Below, one piece after another: positions 26,079 through 33,089 of a DNA stretch of 64,000 bases. The position numbers were made by a program, and so were the translations under genes. The notes under the pieces were generated by a model, which searched no databases, was not told the origin of the DNA, and was given only the letters and a program-made list of their open reading frames with translations. This DNA is from CAVVXN01 sp963772585 (GTDB lineage Bacteria > Planctomycetota > PLA2 > JAEUHO01): assembly GCA_963772585.1 (NCBI GenBank), contig CAVYXV010000009.1:124001-188000 (forward strand), given 5' to 3'. The first letter of the stretch is position 1, and each line of letters begins with the position of its first letter.

Positions 26079-26808
26079 GCAGGACGGGGAGGATCTCGCC
26101 GGCCCGGGCCTCCAGGCGGTGGTGCGCGAGGGGGCTCAGGGGGGTCGGGGTGGGGTTCACCTCGACGAGGGTCGCGCCGGCCCGGTGCGCGACCTGGGGA
26201 ATCGCGGCCGCGGGATGGACGAGGGAGGAGGTGCCCACGCTCAGGAAGACGTCGGCGGCCTGGGCCGCTTCGAGGGCCCGGGCGAGCTCGCGGTGGGGGA
26301 GCGGCTCGCCGAACCAGACCACGTCGGGGCGGAGCAGGCCGCCGCACGCCGGGCAGCGCGGGGGAACCGGACCGGACTCGTCGGAGGAGGCGGCCACCCT
26401 CTCGCACGCGTGGCAGCGGGTGCGGAGGAGGTTTCCGTGGAGCTCCAGCACGTCCTCGCTGCCCGCCCTCCGGTGGAGCGCGTCCACGTTCTGGGTGATC
26501 AGGGTGAACGCCTCGTAGTGCCGCGCCATGGCGGCGAGCGCGTGGTGGGCGGGATTCGGGGCCGCGCGGGAGACCAGCTCCCGGCGCCAGGCGTACCAGT
26601 TCCAGACGAGCGCCGGGTTCCTCTCGAACGCCTCGGGGGTCGCGAGCTCCAGGGGGTCGTAGCGTGCCCAGAGCCCGGTCATCGCGTCCCGGAAGGTCGG
26701 GACGCCGGACTCCGCGGAGACCCCGGCCCCGGTCAGGACGGCCACCTGGCGCGCCGCCCGCAGCGCCTCGAGGAGGCCTTGCGGGATCCGGACGGTCCCC
26801 TCGCTCAC
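26059..26808 (-). CDS. Sir2-family NAD-dependent protein deacylase
   Basis: 249 residues. NAD-binding GAGVSAESGVPTFRD lies at about residues 25-39, TQNVDALHRRAG near 105 and the catalytic ELHGNL near 122, followed by a zinc-binding module with two Cys-x2-Cys pairs (CHAC and CPAC). In the acyl-pocket helix, WYAWRREL has Tyr and Arg spaced Y-x2-R, the pair that marks class III sirtuins (CobB/SIRT5) able to remove succinyl or malonyl groups; specificity is inferred. The GTG start overlaps the stop of the upstream AstE-like gene (GTGA). It is the last gene of a cluster RimB, RimK, AstE-like, Sir2. The alternative long upstream frame is a shadow. Confidence 0.9.
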   Translation of the reverse strand: MSEGTVRIPQGLLEALRAARQVAVLTGAGVSAESGVPTFRDAMTGLWARYDPLELATPEAFERNPALVWNWYAWRRELVSRAAPNPAHHALAAMARHYEAFTLITQNVDALHRRAGSEDVLELHGNLLRTRCHACERVAASSDESGPVPPRCPACGGLLRPDVVWFGEPLPHRELARALEAAQAADVFLSVGTSSLVHPAAAIPQVAHRAGATLVEVNPTPTPLSPLAHHRLEARAGEILPVLLTALEA

Positions 26809-27773
26809 CGCTCCAGCCGGCCCAGGTGCACCACCGCGTCGCCCCGCTGCACGATCGCGGTGTTCGACTTCCCGATGACGAGGCCGGCGAAGGGTGCCCG
26901 CAGGTCGCTCGGGCCGTGGCCGTACGGGTCCGCCACGACGCCGAGGGGTTGGTTCTTGTTCACCCGGGCGCCCAGCCGGACGCCGAGCCGGAGCATCCCC
27001 GCCCGGCGTGCGCGGATCCACGAGGAGGAGCGGAGGACCTCGCCGTGCGACTTCGGCGCGATCGCCCCCTTTCGTCCGGTCATGTCCAGCGCGCGCATGA
27101 CGCGCAGGACGCCGCGCACGCCGACGTCCACGGCCTCGCCGCCGAGCCGCCGCGGCTCGCCGGCTTCGTAGACGAAGGCCGGGATGCCGAGCTTGGCGGC
27201 GGCGGCGCGGAGCGTGCCGTCCGACGGGACCGTGTGGAGCAGCGCGGGGGCGCCGAACAGGTGCGCGAGGCGCTCGACCTCCGGATCGTCGAGGTTCGCG
27301 CGCACCTGCGGCATGTTCTCGCGTTCGAGGGAACCGGTGTGGAGGTCGATCCCGTGCGTCGCGCGCTCGACGACCTCCTTCCGGAAGAAGTGGGCGATCC
27401 GGGCCGCGAGGCTCCCGCCGGGAGAACCCGGGAAGCTGCGGTTCAGGTCGCGCCGATCCGGCAGGTAGCGCGACTGCTGGATGAAGCCGAACACGTTGAC
27501 GACGTGGGCGGCCAGGAGCGTCCCGCGGAGGGGCTTCGTCCGGAGGAACTCCAGCACCCTCCGGATGATCTCGATGCCGTTCAGCTCGTCGCCGTGCAGC
27601 GCGGCGCTCAACCAGAGACGAGGGCCGGGCTTGCGGCCGTGGACCACCGTGACCGGGACGTCGAGGGGTGTTCCGGTGGGAAGACTGGCGACGCGGAGAT
27701 CCACCCGCGTGCTCGTTCCCGGGGGAACGACCCGGCCGGCGATCGTGAACGGTTCAGCCCTTGATGCGGTCAC
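26805..27773 (-). CDS. Succinylglutamate desuccinylase/aspartoacylase-like (M14-type) enzyme
   Basis: 322-residue member of the AstE/AspA branch of zinc carboxypeptidases. The zinc site is visible: HGDELNG (first His and Glu, about residues 60-66), RRDLNRSFPG (substrate Arg/Asn, about 108-117) and DLHTG (second His, about 146-150). The catalytic Glu is probably in 'FVYEAGE' near 207. A C-terminal ~85-residue beta domain ends in a lipoyl-like hairpin (LRAPFAGLVIGKSNTAIVQ). The GTG start overlaps the RimK coding end by 20 bp. AstE-like genes next to rimK are common, and such enzymes may trim glutamate or acyl groups from modified proteins rather than act in arginine catabolism; that role is inference. 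No other ast genes are present here. Confidence 0.85.
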   Translation of the reverse strand: MTASRAEPFTIAGRVVPPGTSTRVDLRVASLPTGTPLDVPVTVVHGRKPGPRLWLSAALHGDELNGIEIIRRVLEFLRTKPLRGTLLAAHVVNVFGFIQQSRYLPDRRDLNRSFPGSPGGSLAARIAHFFRKEVVERATHGIDLHTGSLERENMPQVRANLDDPEVERLAHLFGAPALLHTVPSDGTLRAAAAKLGIPAFVYEAGEPRRLGGEAVDVGVRGVLRVMRALDMTGRKGAIAPKSHGEVLRSSSWIRARRAGMLRLGVRLGARVNKNQPLGVVADPYGHGPSDLRAPFAGLVIGKSNTAIVQRGDAVVHLGRLER

Positions 27774-28659
27774 GCGTCTTCCCGGGGGCGGCATTCTTCT
27801 CGATGTGCTCGATGATCGCACCGGCCACGTCCACGCCGGTGGACTTCTCGATGCCTTCGAGGCCCGGCGAGGCGTTGACCTCCATGACCACGGGGCCGTG
27901 GTTGGAGCGGAGCAGGTCCACGCCCGAGACCCTGAGCCCCATCGACTTCGAGGCGCGGACGGCCGTGCTCCGCTCCTCCGGCGTCAACCTCACCTTCGCC
28001 GCCGTGCCGCCCCGGTGGAGATTGGAGCGGAACTCCCCGGGGGCGCCCTGGCGGAGCATGGACGCCACGATCTTGTCCCCGACGACGAAGGCGCGGATGT
28101 CGGCCCCCTTGGCCTCCTTGATGAACTCCTGGACGAGGATGTTCGCGTCGAGGCCGCGGAAGGCCTCGATGACCGACTCGGCCGCCTTGTCCGTTTCGCA
28201 GAGCACCACGCCGATGCCCTGCGTGCCCTCGGTGAGCTTCACCACCAGCGGCGCGCCGCCGACCAGGTCGATCACGCCGCGCACATCCTTCGTGGAGTGG
28301 GCGAAGCCGGTGACGGGCAGGCCGATTCCCTTGCGCGCCAGGAGTTGCATGCACCTGAGCTTGTCGCGCGAGCGCGCGAGCGCCTGCGACTCGTTCACCG
28401 CGAAGACCCCCATCATCTCGAATTGCCGGACGACGGCGTTTCCGTAGAAGCTGTAGGAGGCGCCGATGCGCGGGATCACCGCATCGACGTGCTCGATCTC
28501 GTCGCCCGCGTAGACGATCGCGGGTCGGTGGGAGGTGATGTTCATGTAGCAGCGCAGGTAGTCGATCACCCGCGCGTCGTGTCCACGTTCCTGGGCGGCT
28601 TCGAGGAGGCGCCGCGTGCTGTAGAGTGACCGGTTGCGCGAGAGGATCATGATCTTCAT
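27754..28659 (-). CDS. rimK: RimK-type alpha-L-glutamate ligase
   Basis: 301-residue ATP-grasp ligase, standard length. RimK adds glutamate residues to the C-terminus of ribosomal protein S6 in E. coli and Pseudomonas. Visible elements: N-terminal 'MKIMILSRNRSLYSTRRL', 'PRIGASYSFYGNAVVRQFEM' (about 63-82), ATP-grasp strands 'PLVVKLTEGTQGIGV', 'ILVQEFIKEAKGADIRAFVV', and the metal site 'VVMEVNASPGLEGIE' near 268-282. It lies 20 bp downstream of the RimB-like protease gene and overlaps the AstE-like gene, so the three are probably co-translated. Confidence 0.93.
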   Translation of the reverse strand: MKIMILSRNRSLYSTRRLLEAAQERGHDARVIDYLRCYMNITSHRPAIVYAGDEIEHVDAVIPRIGASYSFYGNAVVRQFEMMGVFAVNESQALARSRDKLRCMQLLARKGIGLPVTGFAHSTKDVRGVIDLVGGAPLVVKLTEGTQGIGVVLCETDKAAESVIEAFRGLDANILVQEFIKEAKGADIRAFVVGDKIVASMLRQGAPGEFRSNLHRGGTAAKVRLTPEERSTAVRASKSMGLRVSGVDLLRSNHGPVVMEVNASPGLEGIEKSTGVDVAGAIIEHIEKNAAPGKTRDRIKG

Positions 28660-28679
28660 CGGTCGTTCTCCGGGCCCGC

Positions 28680-29144
28680 CTACGTGGCGAGCGGGGGCAT
28701 CTCGGGTTTCCCGCCGTAGTAGGAGCGCGCGGGATCGACGTGGAAGCGACGGCGGAGCGCACGCCGGCCCAGCAGCATGCGAAATCCCATCGCGTCGCGC
28801 CGCGTCAAGGTGATCTCGATCGGAAACGCGCCCCCCAGGACCTCGACCATGGCCAGGATCACCGGCCGATGTTGCTGTTCCCCCGTGGAGCTGCGGACGT
28901 GCCGTTCACCGACGAGGGGGGCCTCGGCCGTCACCGTCGTGCGGGTGTCCCGTTGGATCGGGTGGACCTTGAACCGGGCGAAGCGCTCCCCGTCTCGTTC
29001 GAAGACGCGGACGTCGTACGCGTGGAGCACGGAGGTCCGGGCCCCGGTATCCACCTTCGCCTTGATGAAGGCGATGCCGAGGTCGGGCAGCGAGACCCAC
29101 TCTCGCCACCCCACGATGGGACGGGGCAAGGGATTCTTCCTCAC
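28680..29144 (-). CDS. RimB-like retropepsin-type aspartic endopeptidase
   Basis: 154 residues of the family once called ATP-dependent zinc protease (PF05618). The N-terminal 'PIVGWREWVSLPDLGIAFIKAK' is followed by the active-site VDTGARTS (about residues 32-39), which is the D-T/S-G aspartic-protease signature, and a C-terminal 'RMLLGRRALRRRFHVDPARS'. Family knowledge: in Pseudomonas the homologue RimB works with RimK to control S6 glutamylation. The gene is 20 bp upstream of rimK on the same strand. Confidence 0.87.
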   Translation of the reverse strand: MRKNPLPRPIVGWREWVSLPDLGIAFIKAKVDTGARTSVLHAYDVRVFERDGERFARFKVHPIQRDTRTTVTAEAPLVGERHVRSSTGEQQHRPVILAMVEVLGGAFPIEITLTRRDAMGFRMLLGRRALRRRFHVDPARSYYGGKPEMPPLAT

Positions 29145-29196
29145 GAGTCGCAGAGACTAAACGGCGCCCCAGCGGGACCGAAGGGCGAGGTCGCGA

Positions 29197-30246
29197 TCAA
29201 GGCCGGCGCCGCAGCACGACGATGGAGCCGCCCCAGCCGGCCCCCTGGATGCGCGCGCCGAGGACGTCGTCTTCGCCCGAGAGTGCCTGGACCTGGGCGT
29301 CGATCGCCGGGGTGGAGCACTCGAAGTCGTCGCGAAGACTCGCGTGGCTCTCCAGCAGGAGGGCACCCAGCGCCGCGCCGTCGCCCCGCCGGAGCGCTTC
29401 GACGCCCCCGTGGACGCGGGCCTGTTCGGTCACGACGTGCCGCGCCCGGCGGAGCGCGGCACCCCCGAGGACGTCCTCCAGCCAAGGCCGGTCCTCCCCG
29501 GTGAGGTCGGTCAGCCGTTCGAGGCCGGGGCGGGCCGCCCGGAGCCGCGCCAGCGCCGCGGCCAGCTCGCGTTGCCGCTCGGTGTACGGCGTACGGTCGA
29601 GCCGGCGGGTGATTCTGGTGGAGACCGGCTCGAAGACGAGACCGTTCGGGATCGGCAGGGCCTCGTGCGCGAGCGTTCTCGTCTCGAGCCGGACGACCAC
29701 GCCGGGCCGGCCCACGAGGACCACGGTGGGGTCCATGAGGCCGCACGCGACGCCTCCCCACTCGCGCTCGACGGCCGCGACGAGGCGGACGAGGCGCCCG
29801 GTGTCTTCCTCGCCGCCGGTGATCGCCGCGACGGCCCTGAAGATCGCCGCGACGTAGGCCGCGGACGACGCGAGCCCCGCGCCGGCGGGCAGATCGCCCA
29901 GGACCGCGAGGTTCAGGCCGGGCAGGCGCTGGCCTTCGGCGCCGAGCCGGGCGAACGCCCCGCGGACCAGGTCCGCCCAGCGGCGCCCGGAGCGCTGGGG
30001 CGTGTCCACGTCGAAGGTGTCGGTCTCCCGCGCGTTCAGCGCGTGGAGGACCACGCGGCGGTCCGGGCGGATCCCGTAGGCGACGTACACGCCCTGGCCG
30101 AGCGTCGTCGCGAGGACCTCGCCTCCCTGGTGGTCCAGGTGCTCGCCCAGCACCACCAGCCGACCGGGCACGTAGGCCACGCCGCGAGGCTCCGACTCGA
30201 ATCGGGCCGAGTAGTAGAGCTCGATGCGGGTCCTGGCCGACGGCAT
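29197..30246 (-). CDS. Galactokinase-like GHMP kinase
   Basis: 349 residues. The three GHMP motifs are present: motif 1 PGRLVVLGEHLDHQGG (about 27-42) in galactokinase form, the ATP-binding motif 2 GDLPAGAGLASSAAY (about 117-131) and motif 3 GAGWGGSIVVL (about 334-344). The N-terminus is shorter than in E. coli GalK and the sugar-binding residues after motif 1 differ, so another sugar (for example a heptose or arabinose) is possible. It is 52 bp upstream of the RimB-like gene on the same strand and could be the operon leader, although function gives no obvious link. A 200-bp divergent spacer separates it from folE. Confidence 0.83.
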   Translation of the reverse strand: MPSARTRIELYYSARFESEPRGVAYVPGRLVVLGEHLDHQGGEVLATTLGQGVYVAYGIRPDRRVVLHALNARETDTFDVDTPQRSGRRWADLVRGAFARLGAEGQRLPGLNLAVLGDLPAGAGLASSAAYVAAIFRAVAAITGGEEDTGRLVRLVAAVEREWGGVACGLMDPTVVLVGRPGVVVRLETRTLAHEALPIPNGLVFEPVSTRITRRLDRTPYTERQRELAAALARLRAARPGLERLTDLTGEDRPWLEDVLGGAALRRARHVVTEQARVHGGVEALRRGDGAALGALLLESHASLRDDFECSTPAIDAQVQALSGEDDVLGARIQGAGWGGSIVVLRRRP

Positions 30247-30448
30247 GGTCGGGGCCCGAGGGTAGCCGCGAACGGCCTCGGGGTCGACCGGCAGGCCGGT
30301 CCGGGCGATCCGCGCGTCGTCGGCGGCGCCCTGCTGCGTCTCCGGGATGGGTGGGAGGGGGCGGCGCGGGGAGGTAGCCTCTGGCCGGCCCGCCACTTCC
30401 GGCTGTCCCGTCGCGCATTGCGCGCCCAACGAGGGCTGGTTTCGTCGA

Positions 30449-31087
30449 ATGGACTCCGACCTCCGCCACGACCCCATGATCCTCCCCGAGGCGCCGCCGG
30501 CCGAGGGCGACGACCTCGATCTCGCGCACCTGGAGCAACTGGCGGCGGGGGTGGTCGGGATGCTCCGGGGGATCGGCGAGGATCCGGCGCGGGAAGGCCT
30601 CCTTCTCACGCCCCGTCGCGTGGCGAAGAGCCTCGCCTTCATGACGCGCGGGTACCGCATGGATCCCGAGGAGATCCTCCGCAACGCCGTCTTCCACAGC
30701 GACACCGACGAGATGGTCGTCGTGAAGGACATCGAGCTCTACAGCATGTGCGAACACCACATGCTGCCGTTCTTCGGTCGCGCCCACGTCGCGTACATCC
30801 CGCGCGGCAAGATCGTCGGGCTCTCGAAGCTGGCGCGCGTCGTGGACGTCTACGCCTGCCGCCTCCAGGTGCAGGAGCGACTCACCACGCAGGTCGCCCA
30901 GGCCATCCAGGACACGCTCGAGCCCCGGGGCGTGGGCGTCCTCATCGAGGCGCAGCACCTCTGCATGATGATGCGCGGCGTCGCGAAGCAGAACAGCAGC
31001 ACCGTGACCTCGTGCATGCTGGGCGGCTTCCGCAGCGACCCCAAGACCCGCACCGAGTTCATGGAGATCCTCAGGCAGGGTCGGTGA
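30449..31087 (+). CDS. folE: GTP cyclohydrolase I
   Basis: 212-residue FolE. It converts GTP to 7,8-dihydroneopterin triphosphate for folate, biopterin or queuosine-type pathways. Zinc ligands are present in 'SMCEHHMLPFFG' (Cys and His, about residues 102-113) and 'QHLCMMMRG' (second Cys, about 173), with 'GLSKLARVVDVYA' and 'SSTVTSCMLGGFR' as in all type I enzymes. ATG 30449 is favoured over the upstream in-frame ATG because the extra 34 residues show no family similarity. It is convergent with DUF2203; no other folate genes are in the window. Confidence 0.96.
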   Translation: MDSDLRHDPMILPEAPPAEGDDLDLAHLEQLAAGVVGMLRGIGEDPAREGLLLTPRRVAKSLAFMTRGYRMDPEEILRNAVFHSDTDEMVVVKDIELYSMCEHHMLPFFGRAHVAYIPRGKIVGLSKLARVVDVYACRLQVQERLTTQVAQAIQDTLEPRGVGVLIEAQHLCMMMRGVAKQNSSTVTSCMLGGFRSDPKTRTEFMEILRQGR

Positions 31088-31121
31088 CCGCGCGCGGCGG
31101 GGCCACGTCGCCTGCGGGCTC

Positions 31122-31541
31122 TCAGCGGGACCGGGCGGGCGTCCCGTCCTCCACGGGCCGCCGGTCGGCGAACCCCTGGGAGGCCGTGTGCCACCAGCGG
31201 ATGTCCTCGTCCCCCGGCTTCCAGCTGTAGAAGGCCGGCTCCCCGCACAGGAGGGTGGGGAAGTCCACGAGGCCCGTCTCCAGGTCCCTCAGCTCCAGCC
31301 CCAGTCCCTCCAGCTCCCGGAGGTAGCGCTCGATCCGCGTGGACGAGACGCCGACGTCCGCCCGCAGGCGCCGGAGATCGCCGCGCTCGGCCGACTCCAG
31401 GAGCGGCTTCGCCTCGAGCTCGCGCTGTCGGCGGCCGCTGTCGCGGAGCGTGTGGAACTCCTCGACCACGTCCCGCACGATGGACCGGACGAGGGGGAGC
31501 ACCCGGTTCGCCGCCTCGATCTCGTAGAGCCGTCGCGTCAT
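31122..31541 (-). CDS. DUF2203 family protein
   Basis: 139 residues. 'ANRVLPLVRSIVRDVVEEF' at the N-terminus, a helical middle, then 'GLELRDLETGLVDFPTL' and 'YSWKPGDEDIRWWH' near the C-terminus define the DUF2203 family, which has no established function. A strong ribosome-binding site (AGGAGGG) precedes the ATG by about 6 bases. It sits 89 bp downstream of the NifU-like gene on the same strand and converges on folE. Confidence 0.82.
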   Translation of the reverse strand: MTRRLYEIEAANRVLPLVRSIVRDVVEEFHTLRDSGRRQRELEAKPLLESAERGDLRRLRADVGVSSTRIERYLRELEGLGLELRDLETGLVDFPTLLCGEPAFYSWKPGDEDIRWWHTASQGFADRRPVEDGTPARSR

Positions 31542-31630
31542 CGCCACCCTCCTGCCACCGATCGCCTCCTCAGGGGTAATCGGGTGGAGGGACGCCCATC
31601 GTGAGCCACGTCTCGGGGCAAAGGCGGCGA

Positions 31631-32464
31631 TCACGCCACGTGGACGATGACCGCGGGGTGCACCGTGTCCCGCAAGAGGCGCTGCACGAGGGCCGCGGCG
31701 CTGTACGGCGTCAGCACGGCGCCCTCGATGGCGCTTCCGAGCTTGAGCGCGACGGTGTCCCCCGTCACGCACACGTCATGGAGGGGGAGGCCGTACGCCC
31801 GGAGCGGGGGCGAGGCCAGCGCGAGGGTGATGCGGGCCAGCGGCGGAAGGTGCGGCGGTGGGACGGACGCCCCGTTCGTCGTCTCCTCGTCGATGATCGT
31901 CAGCACGTCCGAGCGGCACGACCCGCATCCACTCCCCGCGCGGGTCGCGTCGCGCACGGCCTCGGGCGTGCGGGCGCCCTCCCGCACCGCGCGGCGGATG
32001 GCCCGGTCTCCGACCGTCAGGCAGCGGCACACGAGCAGTCCGTCGCCCTCGGGATCCGCCGGCCGGAAGCCCGGCAACCCCAGTGCGCAGTGGAGCGCCC
32101 GGACGGCGCACTCCGCCCCGTGACAAACGGGCGCCGGCAGGCGTTCGACCCACCGCCGCCCGACGAGTCCCTCGAGCAGGTCCCCCGCCTGGAGCTCTTG
32201 CGCGGCCTCCGGTGTCTGGCCGACGACGTACTCCGACAGGTAGGACGCCGGGGCGCGCGCCGCCACGCTCGCGAAGGCGCGCACGCCGGCGGCGCGGATC
32301 AGCGGCTGGCCGTCCTGTCCGGGCCGCCACGAGAGCGTCACGCGGACGCCCATGCCGCCCACGATGCTGCCGTGGTGGCCTTCCGCCTCCGGCTGCACGA
32401 GATCGTGCTGCCCACGCGGTTCGACCAGGTGATCGACGTACAGGGGCGGTAGATCGAGGTCCAC
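31631..32464 (-). CDS. NifU-like protein lacking the scaffold and Nfu cysteines
   Basis: 277 residues with the three-part NifU layout. The IscU-like N-domain (1-130) follows NifU in order, but the usual SCGD is replaced by SIVGG (residues 33-37) and FGCG by FASV (64-67); only the third position keeps Cys (PVC114HGAEC). The central BFD-type [2Fe-2S] domain is intact: CRC at 146/148 and CGSC at 180/183. The C-terminal Nfu-like domain aligns through 'VALKLGSAIEGAVLTPYSAA', but the catalytic C-x2-C is IEGA. It therefore looks unable to assemble clusters at either end while still binding the permanent ferredoxin-type cluster. Start is GTG 32464. It diverges from dodecin with a 148-bp gap. Family assignment rests on collinearity and should be checked by profile search. 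Confidence 0.72.
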   Translation of the reverse strand: MDLDLPPLYVDHLVEPRGQHDLVQPEAEGHHGSIVGGMGVRVTLSWRPGQDGQPLIRAAGVRAFASVAARAPASYLSEYVVGQTPEAAQELQAGDLLEGLVGRRWVERLPAPVCHGAECAVRALHCALGLPGFRPADPEGDGLLVCRCLTVGDRAIRRAVREGARTPEAVRDATRAGSGCGSCRSDVLTIIDEETTNGASVPPPHLPPLARITLALASPPLRAYGLPLHDVCVTGDTVALKLGSAIEGAVLTPYSAAALVQRLLRDTVHPAVIVHVA

Positions 32465-32612
32465 GGCAGCACGGTTCCAGCGCCAGCACGGAACGCGCCG
32501 CCGGGCTCCCCGGGCCTCCGTTCCGTCCTACGGAGCAGAGTCTAAGACCGCCGCTCCGCGGGTAGCATTCCTGCCGGAGGGGAGGTCCCCCCAAGCAGCC
32601 CGAGGAGTGGCC

Positions 32613-32819
32613 ATGAACCGTGTCTACAAGAAGATCGAGGTCGTCGGTACGAGCGACGAGTCGGTCTCCGACGCCATCCGCATCGCCGTCGAGCGCGCCG
32701 CCGAGACGGTCTCGAACATCACCTGGTACGAGGTCGACGAGATCCGCGGCGCCGTCAAGGACGACAAGACCCTCCAACACCAGGTCACCCTGAAGATCGG
32801 CTTCCGCGTCGGCGACTGA
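32613..32819 (+). CDS. Dodecin, flavin-storage protein
   Basis: 68 residues, the usual dodecin length. 'VYKKIEVVGTSDESVSDAI', 'NITWYEVDEIRG' with the flavin-stacking Trp, and 'QHQVTLKIGFRV' are diagnostic. Dodecins form a 12-mer sphere that stores riboflavin, FMN or FAD. ATG 32613 is chosen over GTG 32607 because GAGGAG then lies five to six bases upstream and the product begins in the family-typical way. The second 240-bp repeat starts 22 bp after the stop. Confidence 0.95.
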   Translation: MNRVYKKIEVVGTSDESVSDAIRIAVERAAETVSNITWYEVDEIRGAVKDDKTLQHQVTLKIGFRVGD

Positions 32820-32841
32820 AGCGACGGGGCGATGCGGGTCT

Positions 32842-33083
32842 CGTTCCCCGTCCACGCGGAGGCCTGCTGCGTCGCTCGGGTTCGAGGCCAAGGCGCGAGG
32901 AGGAGGCGACCCCTTGGGGTCGCCGACGACGAGCAACACCGGCATCGGGCGCGAGAGGCGTACGACCGATTCGCCAAACGGGATCCCTCTCGCCCGCCGG
33001 CTTCGCCTCCTTGACTCCCTCCCGGTCCCCGACACGAGGGCCGCGCGATTCACCGTCCGTTCGCGGGGAGTGCCGGCTAGCCG
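32842..33083. repeat. 240-bp structured intergenic repeat, copy B
   Basis: Counterpart of 10020-10260. The hairpin GGCGACCCC/GGGGTCGCC (32905-32924) is fully paired here, where copy A has a G-U. The second stem GCGAGAGG (32951-32958)/CCTCTCGC (32986-32993) is identical in both copies, as is the sequence ACGACCGATTCGCCA in its loop. Like copy A it lies between two convergent genes (dodecin and the GlcD-like oxidase) and nearly fills the gap. Confidence 0.8.
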
Positions 33084-33089
33084 CGCCGC

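Noticed and set aside
26805..27773. Arginine succinyltransferase pathway locus (because of the AstE-like gene)
   Set aside because: No astA, astB, astC or astD is nearby; the context is RimK, RimB and Sir2.
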